A stretch of DNA of 64,000 nt from Haliclona indistincta (taxonomy: Eukaryota > Porifera > Demospongiae > Haplosclerida > Chalinidae): contig OZ024785.1 in NCBI GenBank assembly GCA_964017065.1, positions 6,150,167-6,214,166 of the forward strand, written 5' to 3'. Under the pieces are notes generated by a model. The model made no database searches, had not been told where the DNA came from, and worked only from the letters and a program-made list of their open reading frames with translations. The position numbers were made by a program, and so were the translations under genes. Positions 31,341-42,263 of the stretch are shown here, piece by piece; the first letter of the stretch is position 1; each line of letters opens with the position of its first letter.

Positions 31341-34300
31341 TTTTTTTTTGATAAAGCAAAGAGCGAAAAAATAAGTGATAAACAAAGTGTAGATAGATTA
31401 TTGTTCATAATCTGGCCTCCACTGAAGCAAGTTCAAAACAAGGTGGAAGTTCACCACGACCGGGACTCCCTCTTGAGGACCTGGTCCTCCGAACCGAATA
31501 CATTGGATTGCTGAGCAAAGCAGGGAGAAAGACAGACGAGTCCTCAGCCAGGCGAGAGTGGTAGAATAAGGTGATCCGGATTTCTCCGCAATCATGCTAG
31601 CCAGCCGCTTGTAAAATATCTTGGCAGCATTACCCATTCCTCCGCTGGCAGAAAACACCAGGGGAGTGAAAGAGCCATGCTCCACCTCATGAACTCTCTG
31701 CTCATAAGCGTGTTTCTTCATTTTTTCATGCTTCCTGTAGCAGGCTGACATAGGTTGGTTATTAGAAGGAGCTTGAGGATTGAAAATTCGAACGTCACAG
31801 AACACTCGCTCACGCTGATCCCCCCAGAAGCCGTCAGCAGCTATGTCCAATCTTGCAGCATCATCTCTAATTGCTGACGCACCTGTGAGAACTTCCCCGG
31901 ACAAGGGTTGCAAGGCTGGTTCCACGTTAACATTGTGACACACCTCAGAGAGAACATTAGCAGTGAGGTCCCTGATCTCATTATGCCTCAGGATAGTGAA
32001 ACCTCCCTTTGGACAGGACAGTTCATGTTCAACGGAGAACAAAGCACCACACGCACAGTGAGAGGGAATGTTACTGAGCGGCCATCCATATCTTAGGGCA
32101 AGCGCATCATGAAGGGCTCGTTTGTGAAGGGAGAACTTGTATTCATTTAGGGGCAGGGTGGACAACCAACTTGAGGCACCACTTTCCTGGGCAAGAACAA
32201 TGGCTTTTTGAAGCTGAGGGGGTGCAAGAGATTGAATTGAATCAGCAAGGTTCCTTTCGCAATGCTTACGTTGGAGACTAGCTTCCTTTTTGGCGGAAAG
32301 TTGTGCTTCAGTGCACTCAGGGGGATAGCAGAAACATTGGGCTTGAATGAGGTTGACCAGTGGGGCAGTGATTCTAACAGAGGAGGAGAAAGCGGCAGTA
32401 GATTGACAAGAAGGATTCGGGAGACCAATTCCCCCAAGTCGTGGAGGAAGACCCAGGAGGTCGCGGACTAGATCATTCGGTGGAGGCTGGTTACAGACAG
32501 CTGGAATAAGTCTGGACCGGATGAGTTCTTCAAGTGGAAAGAGGAGATGGTCAATGTTTGGGGTTGTCCTGCAAAGATAGGTAAACTTGTGAATCATGCC
32601 ATGAGTGAAGCCAGCGAGAGCGGCATGGGGTTGGGATAGGGCAATGTCACTTAGGACACTGATCTCCTCAATCCAGCTGTTGATTTTCTTGGAGACAAAT
32701 GAATGCACATAGTCAGAACTTCCTATAGGAGCTCCAAGATAGGGACGACCCTCAGTAGTAATGTTCACCCCAGTGTCGCGGAAGAGAGACTCTGCCTTTT
32801 CCAGGTGTTCAGCTTTAGTGAAGAGCCAAGTTTTAGAAGGATTAGGAAAGTATCCAGATAGAGGACCATATTCTTTTAGGCTCGTCCACCAGAGCGAAAT
32901 AGACTCGAGAGAACCAACAGCGGAAGAGTCATCGGCATACCACACCTGTTTTGCAACAGAAGTAGAATTGAGGTGAATAATAAGAGGAAGGGTAGCCATA
33001 GCGTACATTGGCATCGCTAAGGGATCCCCCTGAGTAGTGCCCTCAGCTGAGAGAAGAGCTTCTCTACCGATGAAGAGTTCAGTGGAATTTCTGTAGATAT
33101 TGATGAGAATAGTAGCCAAAGGAGGACAAACAAACCTGATATTACGCAAAGCACATTGTCTGTTCAGAGAGTTAAAAGCATTGCAAGCATCGACGAGGAG
33201 TACTGCCTCGCAGTCTTCAGCAGAAAAGGCTTCTCTCATAAAGTGAATAGCAGCTTCAACACCTGCTATCTGCCCAGCACAAAGCTGCATACTACCAGCA
33301 GCATCCTGGATATCATCTCTAAGGACAAACAAAATAGCTTTGGAAATTATCCTTCTGGCTGCTTCACAAATGCCTATGGGACGGACCCCAGGACATTTAT
33401 CTAAAGCAATTAGCCTACAGGCTAGAAAAGGTGACAACGCATTGGGGTCTACAAAGGAAGTACAGAGTCTACGTGCAACCAAGGCGAGAGAAGTGCACAA
33501 CTCACGAGAGACAGAGTGAAAGGAAGTACATAAGCGTCTCCAACAGTGCGCATCGAGGCCAGATGGTCCAGCAGCCCCCTTGGTGTTAAGAGCAGCCTTC
33601 TTGATAGCCTCACCATCAATTCTATCAAATAACACAGGATGTACAAAAGGAGGCTCACCTTCCCCAATGAGAACAGAAGGGTTTACAGGCTGACCGGGTG
33701 GGTGTTTTTTCAAAAGCGTTTCTAGTACCGAAGGAGACGAGGGGTCACTAGGATCAGAGAGGTCAGTAGGGTTCAAGGTGCCACCATTATTGGTTTTGGA
33801 CAGTAGATCAAGAGCAGCATTGACTTTGCCACGGAACATAAGATCAGCAAATTTACGACTGATGGCATTGTCCTGATTCTGTTTACTTGTTTTGTGAACA
33901 AGGTGCTTTTGGAGGCTTCTTCCTTCTAGGACAAGAGCATTGATATCACCATCAGCCCACACTTTTAGACGGCGTTCAAGACATAGTGAATCTTCTTTAG
34001 GTTTTGTGTTAAAAGATGATTTTTGGAGTAAAAGAGTAGACATAACAGTAATGGCACGAAGTGCCACAGTTTCAAGGGCAGATCCAACAGCAAACGCACG
34101 AAAGAGGCGACTTAGTTCCACAACAAACTTCTTGCCAACATTTCCAAAAGGAACAGAGAAAAGGTTTTTCCTCCAGTGAGTAACTTCATTATAAGCAGCC
34201 TCAAGAGACTGAGTGAAAGATGCTGCATCAAGAATACCCCAAGTGAACATAGGAGGAGAAGGAGCATCAGGTGGAGGAAGGTCGACAGAGGACTGTTGGG

Positions 34301-34730
34301 TAAGTGATAAATCATTGGAACGAGACAAGTCCTCCAGAGTTTCCAGGAACCTAGCCGTCTCTGAGGGAGTGACACTAACACAGCTAGTATCAAGAAGGTC
34401 GACTTCGTTTTCAAGACTCCTCAGAAATTCACTAGGATTCATGGCAGGCGTTAGAGACTGACTGTCCTGAGACGGAGCGGAGACGTTGGACGAGGAAGTT
34501 ACGGTAGCGCAAGGTGTGCCGGCTGCTGTAGTAGACGCAGCGGCGACCCCAACAGACAGAGAGGATGAAGAGTTGGCGCATCTTCCCAGGTAAGCAGCTG
34601 CAGCAAACATTGCTAGCCTTTGCACAGGCACAGCGCTCACAGGTGCCAGTTTTGTTGCAGCGACAACACACCATGCTTCTCGAGGCGTGGTAGTGGGCGG
34701 ACAATTGGGCGGTAGTGGGCGCATGCGTAG
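31341..34730 (-). mobile_element. Non-LTR-type retroelement with 14 bp target duplication
   Basis: TAAAATTCTTTACT flanks both sides (31327-31340 and 34731-34744). The left end carries a run of T, so on the minus strand the element ends in poly(A) next to the duplication, the mark of target-primed reverse transcription. Length 3,390 bp, essentially full length. It inserted at the edge of the member 5 promoter palindrome, head-to-head with that gene. Confidence 0.88.
31398..34724 (-). CDS. Reverse transcriptase with C-terminal zinc knuckle and nuclease-like domain
   Basis: A long open frame (1108 residues). The RT core is clear: LLVDACNAFNSLNR (motif A, about residue 510), EGTTQGDPLAM (motif B), YADD (motif C, about 595), NPSKTWLF and YLGAPIGS. 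After it come CACG...H...C (about 885-905), then ARLDIAADGFW...CDVRIFNP with downstream Lys/Arg residues, which looks like a restriction-like PD-(D/E)XK endonuclease as in R2/NeSL-type elements (inference). The first 40-50 residues are doubtful: a Cys-rich CCRCNKTGTCERCAC motif is encoded in an overlapping frame at about 34590-34680, so the true N-terminus probably needs a frameshift near 34585. The element may be recently active, or just inactivated by that slip. Confidence 0.85.
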   Translation of the reverse strand: MRPLPPNCPPTTTPREAWCVVAATKLAPVSAVPVQRLAMFAAAAYLGRCANSSSSLSVGVAAASTTAAGTPCATVTSSSNVSAPSQDSQSLTPAMNPSEFLRSLENEVDLLDTSCVSVTPSETARFLETLEDLSRSNDLSLTQQSSVDLPPPDAPSPPMFTWGILDAASFTQSLEAAYNEVTHWRKNLFSVPFGNVGKKFVVELSRLFRAFAVGSALETVALRAITVMSTLLLQKSSFNTKPKEDSLCLERRLKVWADGDINALVLEGRSLQKHLVHKTSKQNQDNAISRKFADLMFRGKVNAALDLLSKTNNGGTLNPTDLSDPSDPSSPSVLETLLKKHPPGQPVNPSVLIGEGEPPFVHPVLFDRIDGEAIKKAALNTKGAAGPSGLDAHCWRRLCTSFHSVSRELCTSLALVARRLCTSFVDPNALSPFLACRLIALDKCPGVRPIGICEAARRIISKAILFVLRDDIQDAAGSMQLCAGQIAGVEAAIHFMREAFSAEDCEAVLLVDACNAFNSLNRQCALRNIRFVCPPLATILINIYRNSTELFIGREALLSAEGTTQGDPLAMPMYAMATLPLIIHLNSTSVAKQVWYADDSSAVGSLESISLWWTSLKEYGPLSGYFPNPSKTWLFTKAEHLEKAESLFRDTGVNITTEGRPYLGAPIGSSDYVHSFVSKKINSWIEEISVLSDIALSQPHAALAGFTHGMIHKFTYLCRTTPNIDHLLFPLEELIRSRLIPAVCNQPPPNDLVRDLLGLPPRLGGIGLPNPSCQSTAAFSSSVRITAPLVNLIQAQCFCYPPECTEAQLSAKKEASLQRKHCERNLADSIQSLAPPQLQKAIVLAQESGASSWLSTLPLNEYKFSLHKRALHDALALRYGWPLSNIPSHCACGALFSVEHELSCPKGGFTILRHNEIRDLTANVLSEVCHNVNVEPALQPLSGEVLTGASAIRDDAARLDIAADGFWGDQRERVFCDVRIFNPQAPSNNQPMSACYRKHEKMKKHAYEQRVHEVEHGSFTPLVFSASGGMGNAAKIFYKRLASMIAEKSGSPYSTTLAWLRTRLSFSLLCSAIQCIRFGGPGPQEGVPVVVNFHLVLNLLQWRPDYEQ

Positions 34731-34740
34731 TAAAATTCTT

Positions 34741-34797
34741 TACTACGCACGCGTAGTATACGTACACGCGGCGCGGAACTTACGCCTTACATAAAAG
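34741..34797 (+). promoter_or_regulatory. Palindrome plus TATA promoter of member 5
   Basis: TACTACGCACGCGTAGTA (34741-34758, one mismatch from the perfect palindrome) and CATAAAAG at 34790-34797. The retroelement's target duplication overlaps the first four bases of the palindrome. Confidence 0.7.
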
Positions 34798-34889
34798 AAA
34801 GCAGTTCAGTGAGTTCACTATCATGCGAAAAATTCATTTCAGTCACTGCTGCAGCAAGAAATTGTCCAACAGCAAATATTCTCTCCAAA

Positions 34890-35549
34890 ATGATCCGCAT
34901 CCTGATCGTTGTTGTAGCTACTGTGGCGTTATCCACTGCGAACCCACTGACAGCTATTTCCATTCGCCAAGTGCTCAGCTGTGGCGGTATCGTCTTTCCA
35001 GAGCACTGTTCTCAAGCCGTTAACAACTCCGCGGCGATGCTTCAGGAAATTATTAACAACCCCGATTCCAACACCGTTAACAGGTTGGCGGATGCCTTGG
35101 GAACACTGTTGAACACCGTCTGCGGCGGGGAATGTCTGGGTCCTTTGTTGGCAATAAACGAATGTCTCGGCAATGTCGCGGCTAGAAACATCACCGCTCA
35201 GATAACTTGCGCCCGACAAGAAGACGGCACGTTTTGTCAGGTGAAGATACTACAAGAAATACAACAAAATAACGGCGCCCTGGTACCATCCTGCGTCACT
35301 CCCACTTCGCCTACATGTTCTAGTACGTGTCGTCAGTCCTACATTGAAACCAGGGACAGGTTAGGATGTTGTGCTTCCAGCTATTATGCTAACTCCTTGA
35401 GTCCATTTTCCGCGGCATTCGGACGGAATTTTGCTACTTGCAATGTCTCGCTCACCAACCCGTGCACTCCAGCGTCTGGAGCAGCTACCATATGCCTCAA
35501 CTTTCTTCTACTAGCGACCGTGATACTACTGTCTGCAGCGATGATTTGA
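34890..35549 (+). CDS. Secreted GPI-anchored-type cysteine-rich protein, member 5
   Basis: Intronless, 219 residues, intact: signal peptide MIRILIVVVATVALSTA, 14 ectodomain Cys, the CRQSYIETRDRLGCC block and GPI-type hydrophobic tail. An upstream in-frame ATG at 34809 would add 27 residues before the signal peptide; the start at 34890 is preferred because the signal peptide and all paralogues begin there and the upstream stretch is conserved as 5' UTR. Closest relative is the broken member 3. Confidence 0.87.
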   Translation: MIRILIVVVATVALSTANPLTAISIRQVLSCGGIVFPEHCSQAVNNSAAMLQEIINNPDSNTVNRLADALGTLLNTVCGGECLGPLLAINECLGNVAARNITAQITCARQEDGTFCQVKILQEIQQNNGALVPSCVTPTSPTCSSTCRQSYIETRDRLGCCASSYYANSLSPFSAAFGRNFATCNVSLTNPCTPASGAATICLNFLLLATVILLSAAMI

Positions 35550-36776
35550 GCCGCGCCCGGCTCGAGGACACACCTGCGCACTAGAGCGTGTGGACCTGCG
35601 TAGTAACTTTTCTGTAATAGTGCAGTGACTGTTTTGACCTGCACACAGCACCTGGATAGTAATTATAGATAATCATTATAGTAACTGTCTATAATTGTTT
35701 TTGTCTGTCCAGCTTTTTGTTTGCATATTTTCTTTCAATACCTTTTGTTTGGTCAGTATCCACTCAGTAATGTCAAAGTGCACGAGCGGCTTGTCGATTG
35801 CATATCGATTACTGCATGCGACCACTTGAGGGTTGGCCCGGCCCAACTAACTTAATTAGTGTCTACAGTATTATTGTATTAGCTTTATCATTCAGCCTGA
35901 CAGCGCTACTGCGATGAGTGATGACAGTTTGCAGGAGGAAAAGGCTTGCTTTACTTATTGCTTTACAGTGCACAATGAGTAATACATGAACTGTAATACA
36001 AAGAGGGTAATACTGAAGTTGCACTGAGGGTCATGCCTCAGTTGTCTTGAGGGGCATGTCCTTGTCCTGATGGACAGTGATATTTAAGAATGTGGCAGCT
36101 GAAAATTTCATTTTTCTAGAAGAAGCTATTATACTCCTTCGGATAAAGGCAAGATGAGCAAGGGAAGTGGTAATTATTATTTTTATGCTATGAGAAAAGA
36201 TTGTTGGAGTCAAACTAGGCAAGGAAGTGGGACCAGAAGTGGTCTTGCAGACAAGAACTTGAATTCCACAGGGAAGATGATGCCACTGAGCTCCAATCTC
36301 ATGGACAAGGTAGAAAGATTTTCCAAACCAAAGTCATTGTGAATAAAATAACAGTGCATTTATACTGCTTTGCAGCTGATGTAACCCATGGACCCTATTT
36401 TAGTGATGTCACTACAGTGGTAAGTAGTAATCGCAAGATAGTTGTAAAATTATGATAAAAGATCACTATACAATAGTACCACGCCTATGGTTTGTGTATT
36501 TCTATGACCGAAACACAATCATTGAACAGATGAACAAAATTACTAATAATTGCATTGTCACTAATTATTATCACAGTACAATTGCAACATAGTAACTACG
36601 GTTGTCTTTACCCATCTGATGGCAACCATACATAATATCTGATAACAGCTCCTGTTATCCTTGTAATCCGTCAGTCTTGTTGCCAGTCAGTCTGTCACCT
36701 CTTGTATTTTTGTCATTGAGTGCATGTTGTCAAGAGTGTATAGTAATACTCATACCCTTGGTGTATAGTAATACAC

Positions 36777-36813
36777 CAAGGGTGTATAGAGTCTTTGACT
36801 CTATACACCCTTG
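36777..36813. repeat. Perfect 37 bp hairpin (second copy)
   Basis: Identical to 20714-20750. Here an overlapping second hairpin (ACCCTTGGTGTA...TACACCAAGGGT, 36754-36783) could compete for pairing. Confidence 0.88.
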
Positions 36814-38708
36814 GTGTTGTAAGTCATTGTTCCTCTCTCTGTTTAAATACTGTGTGTTGTGATTTGAGAATTAGAATTTTAATCTCAGTGAAATTTCTCT
36901 CTTGGTTCTCTGTTCAATAATGACACAACAATTAAAGTATGGCCAACAGTGAAAAATTGTTCCAAATCATTTGAAAACGAGTTACTTACTGTCAACTCTT
37001 TGCAACGTACATCAACATTACAAAAGAGACAGACACATACAGTGTGTGACGGGAGTAGCAATTACCAACTGCAATAAACACTTGGTGAGTGATAGCATAG
37101 ATAATAAATACTACGAAACCATGAATAGATCGAACCAGCCAAAAATCAGATGTGCAGATGCACGTTTCAGTGATGTGACGTCATATTACGAATGCCGTGC
37201 TAATACTTAATGTTGGAGTCGAGAGTATTGTCTGTTCAATATTATGCTCATGAAAATACGGAGATTAGAGTCTGGGCGGAGCCTTTGATGTCGGACAGGA
37301 AGTAAGAATAAAGTCTAAGAAGAATGGTGGAAAGGTACAAGCTTTTAGATAAACATTATTTTAGTAGCCATAAACAGCCTCCATGAAGAAACGTGCATGA
37401 ATAATGCAATCTATGATGGTGGAGCTAACGAAGCCCATGCAGTTAGTGACTGTCTTTCAAGAATGTGTTCGCATAACACTGAGCAGGCGAACATCAAAAT
37501 ATGGCTTTACACTTAATTACAGCGACTATCAAGAAAGTCAAGTATACTAATGCACGTACAAACATCAATCCTTTGCTTCTATTCCATCTGAAACTACTTT
37601 TCAAGCACTTACCTTGCCATTATACACATTATACACATTATACACGTTCTTTGCTAAACATCGAACACATAATACTTAAGAACAGTTGTCATGGAACAGA
37701 AACAAACTGTGCAAATCTGCTGCACTATATGCGCCTTGTCTCAGAAAATTACAACCGCATTGCTGATCATGCTTAGAACAGCCCAACATCAAAACCATGA
37801 GGTCACATGATAAATTGGGAGGGTCTGTCTGTTTCTGACCCAGGTTACATTATCTGATAGAGTCAATAAGTTTCTGGACAAGTGATATGGAGTGGTGCGG
37901 GTGACAGAGATACACAAAACATGAGACAAGGTGCATACAAATCAAGTCTTACTATAATTATTGAGACTGTCATCATCACCATAGCAACCTGTGCATTGTA
38001 CCTGCTAGCACATCTGAGGTAATGTGAAGGATTGTGTGTGTATGATGCAATAAGGGTGTGTGAGAGAGGAGAAAGTATATTTATAATTGTAATTGGTATT
38101 TTTGTTCACTACTGGTATTTTGATTTACTTGCAATCTGAAGAGTCAACCATAAAGCGTAAACCGTGTTAAATCTGAATCACGCAATGTAATAAACCTTCC
38201 AAATAAGGCACGGATCACGCTTTACGCTTTGTGGCTGTTGCAAGGAGTAATAAAACCGCTGTAACAACCGCTGGCAATGCCTTTGAAAATAGGCTTCCCA
38301 AGGCACAACTCAGTATACACAATAATTATTTCCTCTAAACTTGTGGATATCAACTTTAAAATGACACAATTGCATGTACTCTATGGCAGAGTCTATTTAT
38401 AAAATACATTAACAGACTTTAATTTTTGTGTGGCTAAGGAAAATTTGACTGCACCAAGGTTCTAACCCGTTAATTTGATTTGGTAATCCAGCCCTTTCTG
38501 AGTGAGCTAAGAAATTGTGGTGGATATCAAACAAGTGCCAAACAACTTGATGCAGAATTGTACAAGTGCATAGGTGTAATAACACCAAATGCAGGGTATT
38601 CCCAGGTCCTATCCCAGCAAACTATTGATTGATGTGTGACCTCAGAGCTAGGTTAAATAAATTCCTTTGAAACTAAGACTGGTGGTGCATTTTTCGTTTT
38701 CATTTTTT

Positions 38709-38949
38709 AGGGCATCGGAGACTCGAGCCAAGGGTTTGTGAACACATTGCTGTTCATAGCATTTACAAAGAGAGTACGCGACTACAACTAACACACAATT
38801 GTTGTTGCTGCCTCTACGGATGCTGTAAGTGTACTAATGATGATGATGAACAATTGAGTATTCTGCAAAAGACAGCTAGACCTCTGCCCTATGTGACTCC
38901 TCAAGTATCCGGCTTTGCTAACACTTTATATGACTGTTCTGACTCTTAA
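38709..38949 (+). pseudogene. Second copy of the receptor last exon (frameshifted)
   Basis: GIGDSSQGFVNTLLFIAFTK follows an intact TTTTTTAG acceptor, then a small insertion (AGTACGCGACTAC) introduces an early stop. No upstream receptor exons belong to it. Confidence 0.85.
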
Positions 38950-40551
38950 TATTGAACCTGTAGTCAATGTTTGTCTGCAATGTACCTGTTGTTTTTATGA
39001 TGCTATTTATTTTCACTGTCAATAAGTGATAAGACACTCAACACACAAATTCAAATAGCTAGCTATACTCTGGTTTTAGCTCATCAAGTATTTTAGGCCC
39101 TAAGTTCAGAAAGACAAATTAAAGTAATATTATACCTCACTGTGTGCGTGTACTGATAGCTTTGGCTGCTTTCTTCCTGGCTGTCACTCCCTGTCAGCTT
39201 GGCTGGCTGGCAGCATGTGGTTGTTAAACTAGTAGGAAGGAAACAGGTCTGAAGAGATAAGTGCAGAACCACACGTTGAACTCTTGGAGAGCTACAAAGA
39301 GGGGAATTTTGTGCAAGTGATATACTCAACTTGAATGAAACCGCACATTTTTGTTGTAACATAGGTTGCACTCTAGATCTGGTCAGATTGACAGGTCCAG
39401 GCTCAGTGATCAGGTTTGTTTCAAATAAGACAGATTTTTACAGATACATGACAAAGTTAATTTTTACCTTTTGCATACCATGTTCATGGTGTCTTAACTC
39501 TTTTTAAAAATTCACAGCTGGATAATTCCGGTATAATTATATTGAGTACCCTTCCACCTCACTAAAACAATTGTGAATTTCTATCGAAATGTAGTCCATC
39601 TCTGTGGTTTCCTAGGTGACAATTAGAGACATTCACTGGGAGTTTGGGACCAAAATTCTAATTCTCCAATCACAAGAATAACAACGACATTAATTTTACA
39701 ACTACATTAATAACAGCTACATTAATATCTACATTAATTTTGTTCATCTGTTCAACGATTGTGTTTCGGTCATAAAAATTAATGACTAAATATCACCATG
39801 GGCGTGGTACTACTGCAGAGTGATCTAGATCATAATTATTATAAGTAGCTTGCAGGTCTGTGAGATTGCTACTTACCACATCACTACATTTCATCACTAA
39901 AATAGGGTCCAGAGGGTTACACCATGCAGTTGCACAGCTGTATAAATGCACTATGATAGTATAGCATTTCACTGTTATTGCAATAGTAGATGATTATTCT
40001 AGTGCAAAAAAGCAACACAGTAACTAGTAGCATTAATTTTGTGATTCTTTGTATTTAATTTGTGCATAAATAATTGTATTAATAAATTTATTTATTCTCA
40101 ACGACTTTGCTTTAGAAAATCTTTCTACCTTGTCTATGAGATTGGAGCTCAGTGGTATCATCTTCTCGGTGGCAAGAGCACCTCATTGCCAAGTTTAACT
40201 ACAACAATCTTTTCTCTTACCATATCATTCCCTTGCTCGTCTTGGCTTTGGAGTCTAGAAAAATGTAATTTTAAGCTGCCACATTCTTGCATCTCACTGT
40301 CCCTCAGGACATGTCAGTGCAACTTCAGTACTTACCTTTTTGTCACTCAATCTCATTGTGCACTGTATGTAAAGCGAGCCCTTTTCATCCTGCAAACTGT
40401 CTTCACTCATCGCGCAACAGTGCTGAAGACTGCATGATAAAGCTAATACCGTGGCAGTAATACTGTAGGCCCCGCATTAAGTTATAGTTGGGCCAGGCCA
40501 ACCCTCGAGTGGCCGCATGCAGTAGATCGACAAGCCGCTCGTGCACTTTGA

Positions 40552-40842
40552 CAGTGGCGTATCTAGGGGGGGTGCTCAGGGTGCTCCAGCACCCCCCTTA
40601 AACTAGAGATATTAATATTCATAAAGTAGCAGGCTACTGGCTAACCTAACCTCAGGCTCTAAGCTCTATAGCTTCATCGAAGAATCCATGATCGAGTGCC
40701 GTACAGTTCTAAATAACGCACACTGTACCAATTATTACACGAAAATTAATTGATAATGAATAATTAATTAGCAAAATTTTCGCGGGCGCTTCGCGCGCAC
40801 ATATTCAGCACCCCCTTCTACCAAATCCTAGATACGCCACTG
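40552..40842. mobile_element. CAGTGGCG-ended MITE, 291 bp
   Basis: CAGTGGCGTATCTAGG at the left and CCTAGATACGCCACTG at the right, flanked by CTTTGA at 40546-40551 and 40843-40848 (8 bp if CA is counted). The uninterrupted site GCACTTTGACATT is recoverable from the paralogous flanks at 14350 and 35775. hAT-like by its ends; non-coding. Confidence 0.82.
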
Positions 40843-40998
40843 CTTTGACATTAGTGGATACTGACCAAACACAAGGTACTGAAAGAAAACATGCTAACAA
40901 AAAGCTAGACAGACAAAAACAATTATAGACTAAGAAGTTACAGTACTATGCAGGTCCACACGGTCTAGTGTACTGTGTGTCCTAGAGCCGAGCGCGTC

Positions 40999-41656
40999 TC
41001 AAATCATCACCGCAGACAGTAGTATCACGATCGCCAGTAGAAGAAAGTTGAGGCACATGGTAGCTGCTCCAGACGCTGGAGTGCACGGGTTAGTCAGTTG
41101 CACATTACAAGTAACAAAATTCCGTCCGAGTGTAGCGGATAATGGACTCACGGGGTTAGCATAATAGCTGGAAGCACAACATCCTAACCTGTCCCTGGTT
41201 TCAATGTAAGACTGGCGACAAGTAGTAGAACATGTAGTCGAAGTGGAAGTGACGCAGGATGGTACCAGGGAAAGCCATTTTGTAGTGCTTCTTGAAGTAC
41301 CTTCACTTGACAAAACAACTGTCTTCTTGTCGGACGCAAGTTATCAGATCGGTGGTGTTTCTAGACAAGTCATTGCCGAGACATTCGCTTATTGCCAACA
41401 AAGGACCCGGACATTCCCCGCCGCAGACGGTGTTCAAAAATGTTTCCAAGGTATTCACCAACCTGTTAACAGAGTCGGAATCAGAAGTGTTAATGATTTG
41501 CCGCGACATGTTAATGAAGTTGTTAAAGGCTTGAGAACAGTGCTCCGGAAGGACGATACCGCCACAGCTGGGCACTTGGCGAATGGAAAGAGCTGTCAGT
41601 GGGTTCGCAGTGGATAACGCCACAGTAGCTACAACAACGATCAGGATGCGGATCAT
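40999..41656 (-). pseudogene. Cysteine-rich member 6, one-base frameshift
   Basis: On the minus strand the protein reads normally from MIRILIVVV to ..CVRQED (about residue 112), then loses one base in the segment encoding GTFCQV (near 41320) and stops at 41303. The rest (VPSCVTSTSTTCSTTCRQSY... to the GPI-type tail, ending at 40999) continues in another frame. Promoter palindrome and TATA are preserved. Recent inactivation, or an assembly error. Confidence 0.83.
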
Positions 41657-41743
41657 TTTGGAGACAATATTATTTGCAATTTCTTACTGCGGCAGTAACT
41701 GAAATGAATTTGTCGCATGATAGTAAATTCACTGAACTGCTTG

Positions 41744-41802
41744 CTTTTATGCAAGGCGCAAGTCCCGCGCACCGCGTGTACGTATACTACGCATGCGTAG
41801 TA
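41744..41802 (-). promoter_or_regulatory. Palindrome plus TATA promoter of member 6
   Basis: TACTACGCATGCGTAGTA at 41785-41802 and, on the minus strand, CATAAAAG at 41751-41744. Confidence 0.72.
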
Positions 41803-42263
41803 AAGTTTTAGAGCGCTCGCTATGAACAATTTTTAAAAAGAAGCCATCAACAGTACAGCAACAACTATATAGCGCTCTTCTTTACACTAGTTTTTAATTG
41901 CTGTTTATCTTGCGTTTTATACAGTAGTCTATAACAGAGTGTGAAGCATGAAATAGTAATACTAAGTTAGTTAGGTGCACATTCATCAGATGAGACAATG
42001 AAAATAACACCAAAGACCTCATGATTATTATCATACAGTTTATGTTCATCTTCATCATCATCAGTTCTTAGTGTATTTAATACCCACACATCTCCAGCTG
42101 CACACAATTTGCTGGTTTTTTTTTCCAGTTTATGGATGCTATAATGAATGGAATGAAATAAAGCAGTGGTGTAAGGAATGATACATAATAGCTAGGAGAA
42201 AAAAATTTGTTAGTTCAGAGGAGACCATGAGCTCTCAGCTCTAATGACATCCACAGGCAGAAG

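Larger units (their letters stand above)
35853..39622. repeat. Duplicated array module (copy 3), no functional gene
   Basis: Parallel to 19795-23760 with small indels; it carries the same hairpin (36777), the same CAGACACAT..GTGTGACGGGAGTA segment and a receptor exon copy. It ends abruptly at about 39622, where the sequence switches to an inverted copy of the 3' module. Confidence 0.75.
39623..42110 (-). repeat. Inverted copy of the array module
   Basis: Reverse complement of the usual order: GATTGGAGAATTAGAATTTT, TACCACGCCCATGG-type, AGATTGTTGGAG, GGTTGGCC..., then cysteine-rich member 6, its promoter, and the CATTTTCATTGTCTCATC-type module end by 42010. It makes the array fold back near 39622. 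Confidence 0.7.

Noticed and set aside
31046..31514. Two overlapping open frames (120 and 144 residues) on opposite strands with similar sequence
   Set aside because: They arise from the symmetry of the 165 bp foldback.
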